A program made the position numbers and the translations under genes. This document shows, one piece after another, positions 16,588 through 22,299 of a stretch of 37,964 bases of DNA. This DNA is from a virus. Below the pieces are notes generated by a model. The model saw nothing but the letters and a program-made list of their open reading frames with translations. It searched no databases and was not told the origin of the DNA. Every line of letters starts with the position of its first letter. Within the stretch, counting starts at the first letter, position 1. The stretch is from positions 1 through 37,964 of IMG/VR virus record IMGVR_UViG_3300045918_000841; one strand, given 5' to 3'.

Positions 16588-17133
16588 TCTTCTCGATGAT
16601 TCCGCTACTTCGACCAGCCATTGCCGCAGCGCATCCGGCGTATGTTCCCGCTCAAACTGTGTGCAACGCTTTGTACCTGGCACTTGCCCTGTAATCGACT
16701 TTGCAGCTCGACCGTACTTTTTCGGAATGACCGGCAACTTTTGCGGAGGGCAACCGCAGATGTAAATCTTTGTCGGCTTGTTCGCAACGTGTCCAAAAGC
16801 ATACTGGTCAATCTCTACCGTGTAGCCGCCGAACTCGTCAGGGAACATACCCTCTTCTGGCAGGTTCGCTTCTTTCCAAAGCCGTGAACCAGAAGGATGC
16901 TCCAAGCAGCCACCGTTTGCCCGTACCTGCTCGACAGCCCACAAAGCAAGCTCGCGTTCGCCCTCTCTCGGTTTTGCCATGTGCGCCAGTATTCCCCACG
17001 CTCGACACGGTGGATGTGCAATTACCGGCATCCCGCCAGAGAATGAAAGAGCGTCACGGTCAAAATCGTAGCAGTCGCATTGCGGCATCTTTTTGTATTC
17101 TGAATCTGCTCTGACAAACAACACCGCTACCAC
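16582..17133 (-). CDS. Cassette 9: phage-type protein with PPC motif, 183 aa
   Basis: A GTG at 17133 with GGGGGAG upstream is the likely start, because earlier codons lie inside attC1. The protein contains GGMPVIAHPPCRAWGILAHM, then ALWAVEQVRANGGCLEHPSGS and YAFGHVANKPTKIYICGC. I recognise this pattern from hypothetical phage proteins. The PPC and LEHPSGS segments recall cytosine-C5 methyltransferase motif IV, but no SAM-binding glycine loop is present. The function is therefore open. The stop codon TAA lies inside the attC0 core ATATAAC. This is the cassette nearest the integrase. Confidence 0.65.
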   Translation of the reverse strand: MVAVLFVRADSEYKKMPQCDCYDFDRDALSFSGGMPVIAHPPCRAWGILAHMAKPREGERELALWAVEQVRANGGCLEHPSGSRLWKEANLPEEGMFPDEFGGYTVEIDQYAFGHVANKPTKIYICGCPPQKLPVIPKKYGRAAKSITGQVPGTKRCTQFEREHTPDALRQWLVEVAESSRRI

Positions 17134-17147
17134 ATTGCTCCCCCAGA

Positions 17148-17202
17148 ATATAACCAACGCATCGACCGGATGAAGAACCCGGTCATGCTTTAACCGTTAG
17201 AT
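17148..17202 (-). repeat. attC1 site, 55 bp
   Basis: On the minus strand: R'' box ATCTAAC, an interrupted palindrome (GCATGACCGG with CCGGTCGATGC), then R' box GTTATAT. R'' matches the RYYYAAC consensus exactly. It lies 1-2 bp after the stop of the 275-residue gene and just before the next cassette gene. Confidence 0.85.
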
Positions 17203-18029
17203 TACTCTGCCACTATTCCCTTTTGTGTCCACGGATGGCCTGTCGGACTACACCAGCAATGTTTTGACAACAGGTGTATATTTCGGCCTTGCAGGTCTGT
17301 CAGAACATCATTGAGAGTGCCTTGCAATTCCTGTGCATCACGCCGCCAGTTTATGGCATCCTCACATGCTGCATCGAGAGACACACGCCAGAACTCAGCC
17401 TTTGACAGTGCCGCCTTTTCGTCACATCGAATTTTATTGCTCAATAGCCGTTCGGTTATGAGTTCAGCTTTTAAAACCAACACCTCATCGTCGTGACGTT
17501 CAACTGCTGCATCCACTCCACTGATATTCATAGACCGCCTGAAAGCAATATCATCGCAAACAGCGCAATCACATGGTTGATCATGCTGGCTCAAAAACAT
17601 ATCATCTAGCGACATCCTTGATACCTTTTCGTGTTCTTCACAAAGCGTAATTTGTGTTGCAGGGACACAGGCACAAACATCACATGACCCATCCAGAACA
17701 GGCACCAGAGATTGAAGTGTTGCAATCTCAGACTGTGCCAGAGCATAACTTTCACCTCTGTCTATTGTCTGTATTTCCAAGTCCTTTATTTTTGCTGTTA
17801 CCATCTGCGACAATTCATGCAGGCTGTGTTCATAATGCTCGATTTTAAGAGCGTCACAGAGAATCCCTTTGATACCGGCTTCGTTGACTGCCAGCGTGTG
17901 ATGAAGGTTGAAGAATTTAAGGTATGCTTCTTTCAAAGCTGTTATTACCGCCGCCGCTTCTTGTAGCTCCTCGGTATCATCGCCGCTGTCTGCTATCCAT
18001 TTATTCGCATGTTCCAGCATTTCACTCAT
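17202..18029 (-). CDS. Cassette 8: helical cysteine-rich hypothetical protein, 275 aa
   Basis: The start ATG at 18029 has AAGGGGG five bases upstream and lies 17 bp after the recombination core of attC2. The 275-residue protein is mostly helical (ELQEAAAVITALKEAYLKFF; LKAELITERLLSNK). Its middle holds two cysteine clusters (GSCDVCACVP and QPCDCAVCDD) that could bind metal. Long coiled-coil phage proteins of this type occur in accessory regions, but I recognise no family. The stop codon directly abuts the R'' box of attC1. Cassette core boxes GTTAGAT (start) and ATCTAAC (end) are exact complements. Confidence 0.6.
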   Translation of the reverse strand: MSEMLEHANKWIADSGDDTEELQEAAAVITALKEAYLKFFNLHHTLAVNEAGIKGILCDALKIEHYEHSLHELSQMVTAKIKDLEIQTIDRGESYALAQSEIATLQSLVPVLDGSCDVCACVPATQITLCEEHEKVSRMSLDDMFLSQHDQPCDCAVCDDIAFRRSMNISGVDAAVERHDDEVLVLKAELITERLLSNKIRCDEKAALSKAEFWRVSLDAACEDAINWRRDAQELQGTLNDVLTDLQGRNIHLLSKHCWCSPTGHPWTQKGIVAE

Positions 18030-18045
18030 AAAACCCCCTTTCGTA

Positions 18046-18104
18046 ATCTAACCAACGCTGTCCACCAGCCCGAGAAACCGGCTGGTGACGCTCAAGCGTT
18101 ATCT
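18046..18104 (-). repeat. attC2 site, 59 bp
   Basis: Minus strand: R'' AGATAAC (18098-18104), a 9-10-bp central stem (TCACCAGCCGG pairing with CGGGCTGGTGG), and R' GTTAGAT (18046-18052), a perfect GTTRRRY. The stop TAA of the upstream gene is inside R''. Confidence 0.9.
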
Positions 18105-18563
18105 GTATAAAATCGCCTCTACCTGCTGCCGAGTTTCGGGGTGGAGTTGAATGGTGGTTTTGTTCTTGTCGTACCATTCCTTTGTTTCCCATTTGCCAGT
18201 GATAGCGCGACCTGCACCCATCCAATCGGCCACCATCTCCAGTACGTACCGGCGCGGCATTGGTAGTGGTTCGGTTGTGCCCCTATCCCACGTAATCAGC
18301 CAATACTGCCAATGGTGTTTATTTCGCTTTTGGTGGTGGTTCCAAGCGTAAGTGAAGTCCATCCCTTCTTTGTACTGCTTTGAGCCGTCAGGCGCATAGA
18401 AACAGCAGGCGTATGGCATCCACTCAGAAGGTTTGAACTTGCTGGCATCGTGAATAATCACCCGCCAGAAGAGTGCAAGCGGAGCGTTCTTGATCCGCAG
18501 TCCAGCAACATAGACAAACCACTTATGGCGTAACAGGTATTTCAAATAATTCAGATGTCGCAT
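18099..18563 (-). CDS. Cassette 7: DUF5662-type phage protein, copy 1, 154 aa
   Basis: The 154-residue protein starts MRHLNYLKYLLRHKWFVYVA with GGAGG before the ATG. It contains VIIHDASKFKPSEWMPYACC, FTYAWNHHQKRNKHHWQYWL and MPRRYVLEMVADWMGAGRAI. The HDxSKF...HH...H pattern is typical of the DUF5662 family common in phages, whose histidines and acids suggest a metal-dependent activity that is not established. The sequence is identical to the copy at 18646-19110. Its stop TAA lies within the R'' box of attC2. Confidence 0.75.
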   Translation of the reverse strand: MRHLNYLKYLLRHKWFVYVAGLRIKNAPLALFWRVIIHDASKFKPSEWMPYACCFYAPDGSKQYKEGMDFTYAWNHHQKRNKHHWQYWLITWDRGTTEPLPMPRRYVLEMVADWMGAGRAITGKWETKEWYDKNKTTIQLHPETRQQVEAILYR

Positions 18564-18589
18564 GATTCCTCCGTAAAGTTGAAATTCTC

Positions 18590-18651
18590 AGATAACCACG
18601 CCTGGAAGCGGACTCCACTACGTTCCGCCGTTCAGGCAGAGGCCGTTATCT
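18590..18651 (-). repeat. attC3 site, 62 bp
   Basis: Minus strand: R'' AGATAAC (18645-18651) and R' GTTATCT (18590-18596), which are exact complements. Between them lies an imperfect stem with GCCTGAAC/GCGGA on one side and TCCGC/CCAGGC on the other. It separates the two identical cassettes. Confidence 0.85.
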
Positions 18652-19110
18652 GTATAAAATCGCCTCTACCTGCTGCCGAGTTTCGGGGTGGAGTTGAATG
18701 GTGGTTTTGTTCTTGTCGTACCATTCCTTTGTTTCCCATTTGCCAGTGATAGCGCGACCTGCACCCATCCAATCGGCCACCATCTCCAGTACGTACCGGC
18801 GCGGCATTGGTAGTGGTTCGGTTGTGCCCCTATCCCACGTAATCAGCCAATACTGCCAATGGTGTTTATTTCGCTTTTGGTGGTGGTTCCAAGCGTAAGT
18901 GAAGTCCATCCCTTCTTTGTACTGCTTTGAGCCGTCAGGCGCATAGAAACAGCAGGCGTATGGCATCCACTCAGAAGGTTTGAACTTGCTGGCATCGTGA
19001 ATAATCACCCGCCAGAAGAGTGCAAGCGGAGCGTTCTTGATCCGCAGTCCAGCAACATAGACAAACCACTTATGGCGTAACAGGTATTTCAAATAATTCA
19101 GATGTCGCAT
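18646..19110 (-). CDS. Cassette 6: DUF5662-type phage protein, copy 2, 154 aa
   Basis: Every base of this gene matches the copy 547 bp away at 18099-18563, so the two products are identical 154-residue proteins. The lack of any difference means a recent duplication or ongoing copying between them. The stop TAA is inside the R'' box of attC3, and the ATG has GGAGG upstream as in copy 1. If the early operon is transcribed through both, the dose of this protein would be doubled. Confidence 0.75.
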   Translation of the reverse strand: MRHLNYLKYLLRHKWFVYVAGLRIKNAPLALFWRVIIHDASKFKPSEWMPYACCFYAPDGSKQYKEGMDFTYAWNHHQKRNKHHWQYWLITWDRGTTEPLPMPRRYVLEMVADWMGAGRAITGKWETKEWYDKNKTTIQLHPETRQQVEAILYR

Positions 19111-19136
19111 GATTCCTCCGTAAAGTTGAAATTCTC

Positions 19137-19198
19137 AGATAACCACGCCTGGAAGCGGACTCCACTACGTTCCGCCGTTCAGGCAGAGGCCGTTATGC
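19137..19198 (-). repeat. attC4 site, 62 bp
   Basis: Minus strand: R'' GCATAAC (19192-19198) belongs to the upstream zinc-ribbon cassette. The rest, including R' GTTATCT (19137-19143), is identical to attC3. The TAA stop of the upstream gene is inside R''. Confidence 0.85.
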
Positions 19199-19408
19199 CA
19201 ACAACCTCATGTTCCAACATCTCCGAGCTTCGGCTTCGTTTATCGGAGCTTCTGTATCTGTGCCAGGGGTGATATTCCACATAGCCCCAGCCGCACCGCA
19301 AAACATGCACTGCATGTATGCCAGATTTGCCACTTCAACCCTGATATACTGGAGTTGATCACTTTTACCGCAGAATGGGCAGGGCTTCAAATCGACCGGC
19401 GACGTCAT
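19193..19408 (-). CDS. Cassette 5, second gene: Lar-like zinc-ribbon protein, 71 aa
   Basis: Starting at the ATG at 19408, which overlaps the preceding stop as ATGA, this 71-residue protein begins MTSPVDLKPCPFCGKSDQLQ. A second knuckle is QCMFCGAAG, followed by EAEARRCWNMR. The LKPCPFCG...C..CG...A...WN pattern is that of the Lar family (restriction-alleviation-like) found in many phages. Family members in Rac modulate type I restriction; activity here is inferred from similarity. The TAA stop is inside the attC4 core. It shares its cassette with the 99-residue gene. Confidence 0.75.
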   Translation of the reverse strand: MTSPVDLKPCPFCGKSDQLQYIRVEVANLAYMQCMFCGAAGAMWNITPGTDTEAPINEAEARRCWNMRLLA

Positions 19409-19704
19409 GCGCTCACCCATACTACCGACTTGCCGCCGTTCACCCATCCCTCCTGATAATCGGTTTCGCCAGCCACCGCCAATGTTGCCACCCGCTCAAC
19501 GTCCGACCAGTTCATGTTATTCGCGGCCCAATCCTCAACTTCGTAGTGATCCGCGGCAAAAAGTGGCATCGTGTCTTCATCCAGCGATTTCTGCACATCG
19601 CCACCAAATTCAGAGGCGTAGTATTCTGCTCTGTTCTGAGCAATCACCGATACCGGAACATCCCATTTGCTGCCGTCAGGCATGTTTACTCGTAAAACTT
19701 TCAT
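19405..19704 (-). CDS. Cassette 5, first gene: hypothetical protein, 99 aa
   Basis: The chosen start, ATG at 19704 (MKVLRVNMPDGSKWDVPVSV), has AGGG eight bases upstream. Upstream codons fall in attC5. It contains IAQNRAEYYASEFGGDVQKS and HYEVEDWAANNMNWSDVERV, a pattern I have seen in small phage accessory proteins of unknown function. It is acidic and soluble, with no metal-binding motif. Its stop overlaps the start of the Lar-like gene, making this a two-gene cassette with coupled translation. Confidence 0.6.
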   Translation of the reverse strand: MKVLRVNMPDGSKWDVPVSVIAQNRAEYYASEFGGDVQKSLDEDTMPLFAADHYEVEDWAANNMNWSDVERVATLAVAGETDYQEGWVNGGKSVVWVSA

Positions 19705-19733
19705 GATTTTCCCTTTCATGGCACCATAGACGG

Positions 19734-19792
19734 GCATAACCCGCCTATCGACCGGAACATAAAGCCGTCCGGTCATCGGCTAACCGTTATCC
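19734..19792 (-). repeat. attC5 site, 59 bp
   Basis: Minus strand: R'' GGATAAC (19786-19792), a long stem (CCGATGACCGGA pairing with TCCGGTCGATAGG), and R' GTTATGC (19734-19740). R'' contains the TAA stop of the upstream gene. It has one mismatch to the start box of its own cassette. Confidence 0.85.
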
Positions 19793-20221
19793 TTCGTCGC
19801 ATCCTTCGCCAGCCCACCAACCCGCGTCAGTATCCCATCGAACATGGTCGCAGGCGGCCTCACATACATCATTAGTCGGAATGTGGTCGTCACAAATTTT
19901 GCAGTAAATCGTGTCCGATTCGCAGCCCCATGATTCCAAACCCCAAAGCCATTTTGGGTTGATGGTCTGTAGTCGGCTTCCCATGCCCTCGCCGGGGTTG
20001 ACATTTGGAGAGAATCGTTTTGCCAGCCAGAAATCATTTACCCGCCCGCCCTCTAAATATACGGAGTTGCCATCAATGCCGTAGTTTCCGCAGCTGTTAA
20101 AATATAGTGTGCCGTCAGCTTTGCAAAATTCTACGTCGAAGATACTACTGTCATCGGTAACGACCGAAAAGGGCCGGTTATTCTCAAATACTATTGCTAT
20201 GATTTTACGGTCCTTTTCCAT
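19787..20221 (-). CDS. Cassette 4: cysteine-containing hypothetical protein, 144 aa
   Basis: The ATG at 20221 follows GGAGGAACTT, so it is preferred over the ATG at 20233, which lacks a ribosome site. The 144-residue protein begins MEKDRKIIAIVFENNRPFSV. Its C-terminal half has cysteines in CGNYGIDG, GCESDTIYCKICDDHIP and VCEAACDHVRW that could coordinate zinc. The family is not recognised. Its cassette is the only one whose end core (GGATAAC) differs from the complement of its start core (GTTATCT), by one base. Confidence 0.55.
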   Translation of the reverse strand: MEKDRKIIAIVFENNRPFSVVTDDSSIFDVEFCKADGTLYFNSCGNYGIDGNSVYLEGGRVNDFWLAKRFSPNVNPGEGMGSRLQTINPKWLWGLESWGCESDTIYCKICDDHIPTNDVCEAACDHVRWDTDAGWWAGEGCDEG

Positions 20222-20233
20222 AAGTTCCTCCAT

Positions 20234-20298
20234 AGATAACCAGCTTTTTCGACACAGGCGGCGATAAAGCCGCCGCTGGTCAAAGCTGATCGTTATAC
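20234..20298 (-). repeat. attC6 site, 65 bp
   Basis: Minus strand: R'' GTATAAC (20292-20298), a stem of GACCAGCGGCGGC against GCCGCCTGTGTC, an L' region ending AAAAGCTG, and R' GTTATCT (20234-20240). The upstream gene stops 8 bp before R''. Confidence 0.85.
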
Positions 20299-20306
20299 AT
20301 CTCTGG

Positions 20307-20666
20307 TCACGGTCTCACAGAGTTCACGTATTCCATGATCTCGTCAGCACACTGATAAATAGTTGTGTCGTCATGCGGATTACAGGTTGCGAGAATATAC
20401 GGGCAGACCGTGTCACAGAGTTGAGCCAGCCGCCCAAGTGATTCAGCATACTGTTTTTCCAGTGCCCTCCATTCTTCCCGCTCTGTGCGTTGCGCTACGT
20501 CCATCCGTTCAATGCCGTTTTGCAGGTCAACCACCATAAAGCGGAGGGTATCGGCTTCGAGTTTTTCCAGCACTTCCCAATCCGCAGAAGGTGGTATCGT
20601 GTCAAAGGTTTTCCCGCATTTGGTGCATTCCTTCACCCTTACCAGTTCATGATTGCAATTTTCCAC
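20307..20666 (-). CDS. Cassette 3: hypothetical zinc-knuckle protein, 119 aa
   Basis: The start chosen is GTG at 20666, with AAGGAG six bases upstream. The open frame continues 168 bp further upstream, but that part runs through attC7. The product begins MENCNHELVRVKECTKCGKT, which holds one C...CxxC knuckle, then a helical stretch (VLEKLEADTLRFMVVDLQNG) and TVCPYILATCNPHDD. No family is recognised. Its cassette is intact by the complementary cores GTTATAC and GTATAAC. Confidence 0.55.
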   Translation of the reverse strand: MENCNHELVRVKECTKCGKTFDTIPPSADWEVLEKLEADTLRFMVVDLQNGIERMDVAQRTEREEWRALEKQYAESLGRLAQLCDTVCPYILATCNPHDDTTIYQCADEIMEYVNSVRP

Positions 20667-20697
20667 GATGTTCTCCTTGTTGTTGCATTCGTTCGAT

Positions 20698-20763
20698 GTA
20701 TAACCAGCCCCACGACCTTGACCGCCAGAAAGACGGCGGCAGGTCAGGGGCCAGCCGTTAAAC
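20698..20763 (-). repeat. attC7 site, 66 bp
   Basis: Minus strand: R'' GTTTAAC (20757-20763), matching RYYYAAC exactly, a stem with GACCTGCCGCCGTC against GGCGGTCAAGGTC, and R' GTTATAC (20698-20704). The YopX gene's TAA stop lies within R''. Confidence 0.9.
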
Positions 20764-21117
20764 CGACTCTGCCGACGGTGGCAGTAATTCGGGATTTTCA
20801 AAAACATTACCGAGAACCTCGCGACAGGATACATCTGAGTGGAACAAATTTTGATTGCGGATCAGGTGCAGCCCCTCAGCCCAGAAACTCCCGCCAGAGA
20901 ATACGACTCGTGCTGTGAAATACTGACCGCTGTCAAAAATACGGACAACATCACCGTCGTAAATTTCTAAACCGTTTTTGTCGAACAGGCCGCTGGACAG
21001 CATCAATTCTTTGTCTCCAAAATGATGCATAAATGACGGCATAGTTTCCAGATCGTTGTCGCCCTGAAACGCCATGTACTGCTGTTTTTCGTCCCATGCT
21101 CTAAATTGATATTCCAT
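20758..21117 (-). CDS. Cassette 2: YopX-family protein, 119 aa
   Basis: From the ATG at 21117 (AAAGGA upstream) the protein begins MEYQFRAWDEKQQYMAF. It continues with the YopX signature SGLFDKNGLEIYDGDVVRI and ends with DVSCREVLGNVFENPELL. YopX proteins are small beta-rich proteins found widely in phages of many hosts, function unknown. The length fits the family. The stop TAA is embedded in the attC7 core, and the cassette cores GTTAAAC/GTTTAAC are exact complements. A classic phage accessory gene packaged as an integron cassette is unusual. Confidence 0.85.
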   Translation of the reverse strand: MEYQFRAWDEKQQYMAFQGDNDLETMPSFMHHFGDKELMLSSGLFDKNGLEIYDGDVVRIFDSGQYFTARVVFSGGSFWAEGLHLIRNQNLFHSDVSCREVLGNVFENPELLPPSAESV

Positions 21118-21134
21118 GTGGTTTCCTTTCGCTG

Positions 21135-21185
21135 GTTTAACAATCGCTACCAGCGTATTCACGCTGAAGCGATGCCCCGTTAAAT
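21135..21185 (-). repeat. attC8 site, 51 bp
   Basis: Minus strand: R'' ATTTAAC (21179-21185), a short stem (GCATCGCTTCAGCG pairing with CGCTGGTAGCGAT), and R' GTTAAAC (21135-21141). It is the shortest attC in the array. The TAA stop of the upstream gene is inside R''. Confidence 0.85.
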
Positions 21186-21473
21186 GGACTCTGGTTCTTT
21201 CGGTAATGGTTTCTCGTCACCACACATTTTGCAACGCAACCGCGCAAATTCAGGCGGGTAGGTTTTTGTTTTCTCGTACTCGTGGCTGCCTGTGTTCAGG
21301 CAGTCGGCGGCATGGGCGGAATAACTGAAATGGATTGCAGTGGTGAAAATAAACGCCTTTTCGCATTCTCTGCATTCGGTTTCATGATACATATCTTCCT
21401 CATACCCAAATCCGTCATCATGGCAAACCTCGTTGTCAGCCCCGCAGTATGGGCATTGCAGATCATTTTTCAT
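21180..21473 (-). CDS. Cassette 1, third gene: zinc-ribbon protein, 97 aa
   Basis: The ATG at 21473 has AGGGG upstream and overlaps the preceding gene by 11 bp. The protein begins MKNDLQCPYCGADNEVCHDD and has TECRECEKAF and LRCKMCGDEKPLPKEPE, giving three CxxC knuckles. Two-ribbon proteins of this type are frequent in phage genomes. It probably binds nucleic acid or protein through zinc; no specific partner is visible. The stop lies inside attC8. It is the last gene of a three-gene cassette. Confidence 0.6.
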   Translation of the reverse strand: MKNDLQCPYCGADNEVCHDDGFGYEEDMYHETECRECEKAFIFTTAIHFSYSAHAADCLNTGSHEYEKTKTYPPEFARLRCKMCGDEKPLPKEPESI

Positions 21474-21831
21474 TAACCCCTCCATGCTCGATAATTTGCA
21501 GTACAGCCCCGCAAACTGCCTGTGTAATTGTTGGAGCCTCGAACGTGAACCACTCCGCACCGTCGCGGAATACTGTCAGGCCCCAGCCATCAGGGGAGAT
21601 TTTAGACTCCAATCCCACACCAAACCCCCGCTCAGGGAATACAGCCAGCAACTCAACCGATCTACGCTCCGACGTTTCCCACGGAATAGACAGCCCGCCG
21701 AGTCCGTGCATGGCGCAGTTGCCCCAATATCTGGTTGGTATAACTTTCTGACCATCCATATATGGCTCAAACCCGTGTATGCAGGTACACGGCCTGCCCA
21801 TCCACTGAGATATTTTGTCGTTGTTGTTCAA
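21463..21831 (-). CDS. Cassette 1, second gene: hypothetical protein, 122 aa
   Basis: A TTG at 21831 is the best start: it has GGGG seven bases upstream and overlaps the preceding stop as TTGA. An ATG at 21858 is an alternative. The protein begins MNNNDKISQWMGRPCTCIHG, contains YWGNCAMHGLGGLSIPW and ends with TITQAVCGAVLQIIEHGG. It resembles short phage hypothetical proteins of the type WMG/EP...W, which I cannot name. It is soluble and contains three cysteines near the N-terminus. Confidence 0.55.
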   Translation of the reverse strand: MNNNDKISQWMGRPCTCIHGFEPYMDGQKVIPTRYWGNCAMHGLGGLSIPWETSERRSVELLAVFPERGFGVGLESKISPDGWGLTVFRDGAEWFTFEAPTITQAVCGAVLQIIEHGGVNEK

Positions 21832-21998
21832 AATTGTTCCCCTTTCGGCGGGTTGCATGGCGAGCAGGTACACCCCGCCAGAATGTCATTATCTTTTTTG
21901 CGCCACCAAGCCCACCCGGTCATGACGTAGGGGCATGGGCCTTTGCTCCACCCGTTCACCCCATCCCGGCGTTTAGGTTGTCCGTCTCTCCGTTTCAA
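21828..21998 (-). CDS. Cassette 1, first gene: small Trp/Cys-containing protein, 56 aa
   Basis: Reading from a TTG at 21998 with GGGAGG five bases upstream gives 56 residues, including KGPCPYVMTGWAWWRKKDN and GCTCSPCNPP. The stop overlaps the next start by TTGA. The gene begins about 20 bp inside the first cassette, directly after attC9. The basic start and the C-terminal cysteine cluster suggest a small zinc or nucleic-acid-binding protein. The start codon and function are uncertain; the ribosome site and coupling support expression. Confidence 0.45.
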   Translation of the reverse strand: MKRRDGQPKRRDGVNGWSKGPCPYVMTGWAWWRKKDNDILAGCTCSPCNPPKGEQF

Positions 21999-22016
21999 AA
22001 TTGCCTCCCTTCGCTC

Positions 22017-22079
22017 ATTTAACCACTGGCACGACCCGACCGCAAAAGACGCAGACGGTTCAGCCAGAGCCCGTTAGCC
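22017..22079 (-). repeat. attC9 site, 63 bp, upstream boundary of the cassette array
   Basis: Minus strand: GGCTAAC (22073-22079) as R'', an imperfect stem (CTGGC, ACCG and CTGC against GCGG, CGGGT and GCCAG), and R' GTTAAAT (22017-22023). No matching GTTAGCC start box is visible further upstream, so this site may be the founder attC or part of the insertion locus. Confidence 0.75.
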
Positions 22080-22123
22080 ACATATTCCGCCCGGTTCTCC
22101 TTCTGCTCGTTCGTCATCGGCAT
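22019..22123 (-). CDS. 34-residue reading frame spanning attC9
   Basis: An ATG at 22123 follows TAGGAGGGTGT and opens a 34-codon frame (MPMTNEQKENRAEYVANGLW at the start) that runs through attC9 and stops in its R' core. The first 17 residues look like a normal soluble phage peptide; the rest is encoded by attC. It may be the shortened remainder of a phage gene interrupted where the first cassette entered. A real product is uncertain. Confidence 0.4.
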   Translation of the reverse strand: MPMTNEQKENRAEYVANGLWLNRLRLLRSGRASG

Positions 22124-22131
22124 ACACCCTC

Positions 22132-22299
22132 CTAATGTTTATACCCAAACGTAACCGTCATCGTAATAGCCAATGCCGACAACCAATAACAGACATCAAC
22201 CCATTTCCGTTCACAAGCCCAGCGCAGGATATTCATCAAATACAGCGACATGATCACATACGAGAAAATACGAGGATCTTTCAGCAACGTCAAAATCAC
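22132..22299 (-). CDS. Small membrane protein, 55 aa
   Basis: A GTG at 22299 overlaps the preceding stop (GTGA), and GGGGGT lies upstream. The 55 residues begin MILTLLKDPRIFSYVIMSLY. Two hydrophobic stretches are SYVIMSLYLMNILRW and YWLSALAITMTVTFGY, giving one or two membrane spans. It is not long enough for an enzyme. It follows the MazG-like gene in the early operon and is the last gene before the integron boundary. The function is unknown; small early membrane proteins may act in superinfection exclusion. Confidence 0.5.
   Translation of the reverse strand: MILTLLKDPRIFSYVIMSLYLMNILRWACERKWVDVCYWLSALAITMTVTFGYKH

Larger units (their letters stand above)
18098..19191. repeat. Exact tandem duplication of a 547-bp integron cassette
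   Basis: Units 18098-18644 and 18645-19191 are identical. Each begins at the G of GTTAT in the attC core and contains one DUF5662 gene and one complete attC minus its last core bases. The junction lies exactly at the integron cleavage position. This is the structure expected from inserting the same cassette twice or from attC x attC exchange, rather than from ordinary slippage. Confidence 0.95.

Noticed and set aside
16582-17133. A functional DNA cytosine methyltransferase
   Set aside because: Only a PPC-like motif is seen; there is no SAM-binding glycine loop or target-recognition domain, so no enzyme name was given.
18098-19191. A CRISPR array or insertion-sequence duplication
   Set aside because: There are only two long identical units with a gene each, no spacer structure, no transposase, and no terminal inverted repeats with target duplication.
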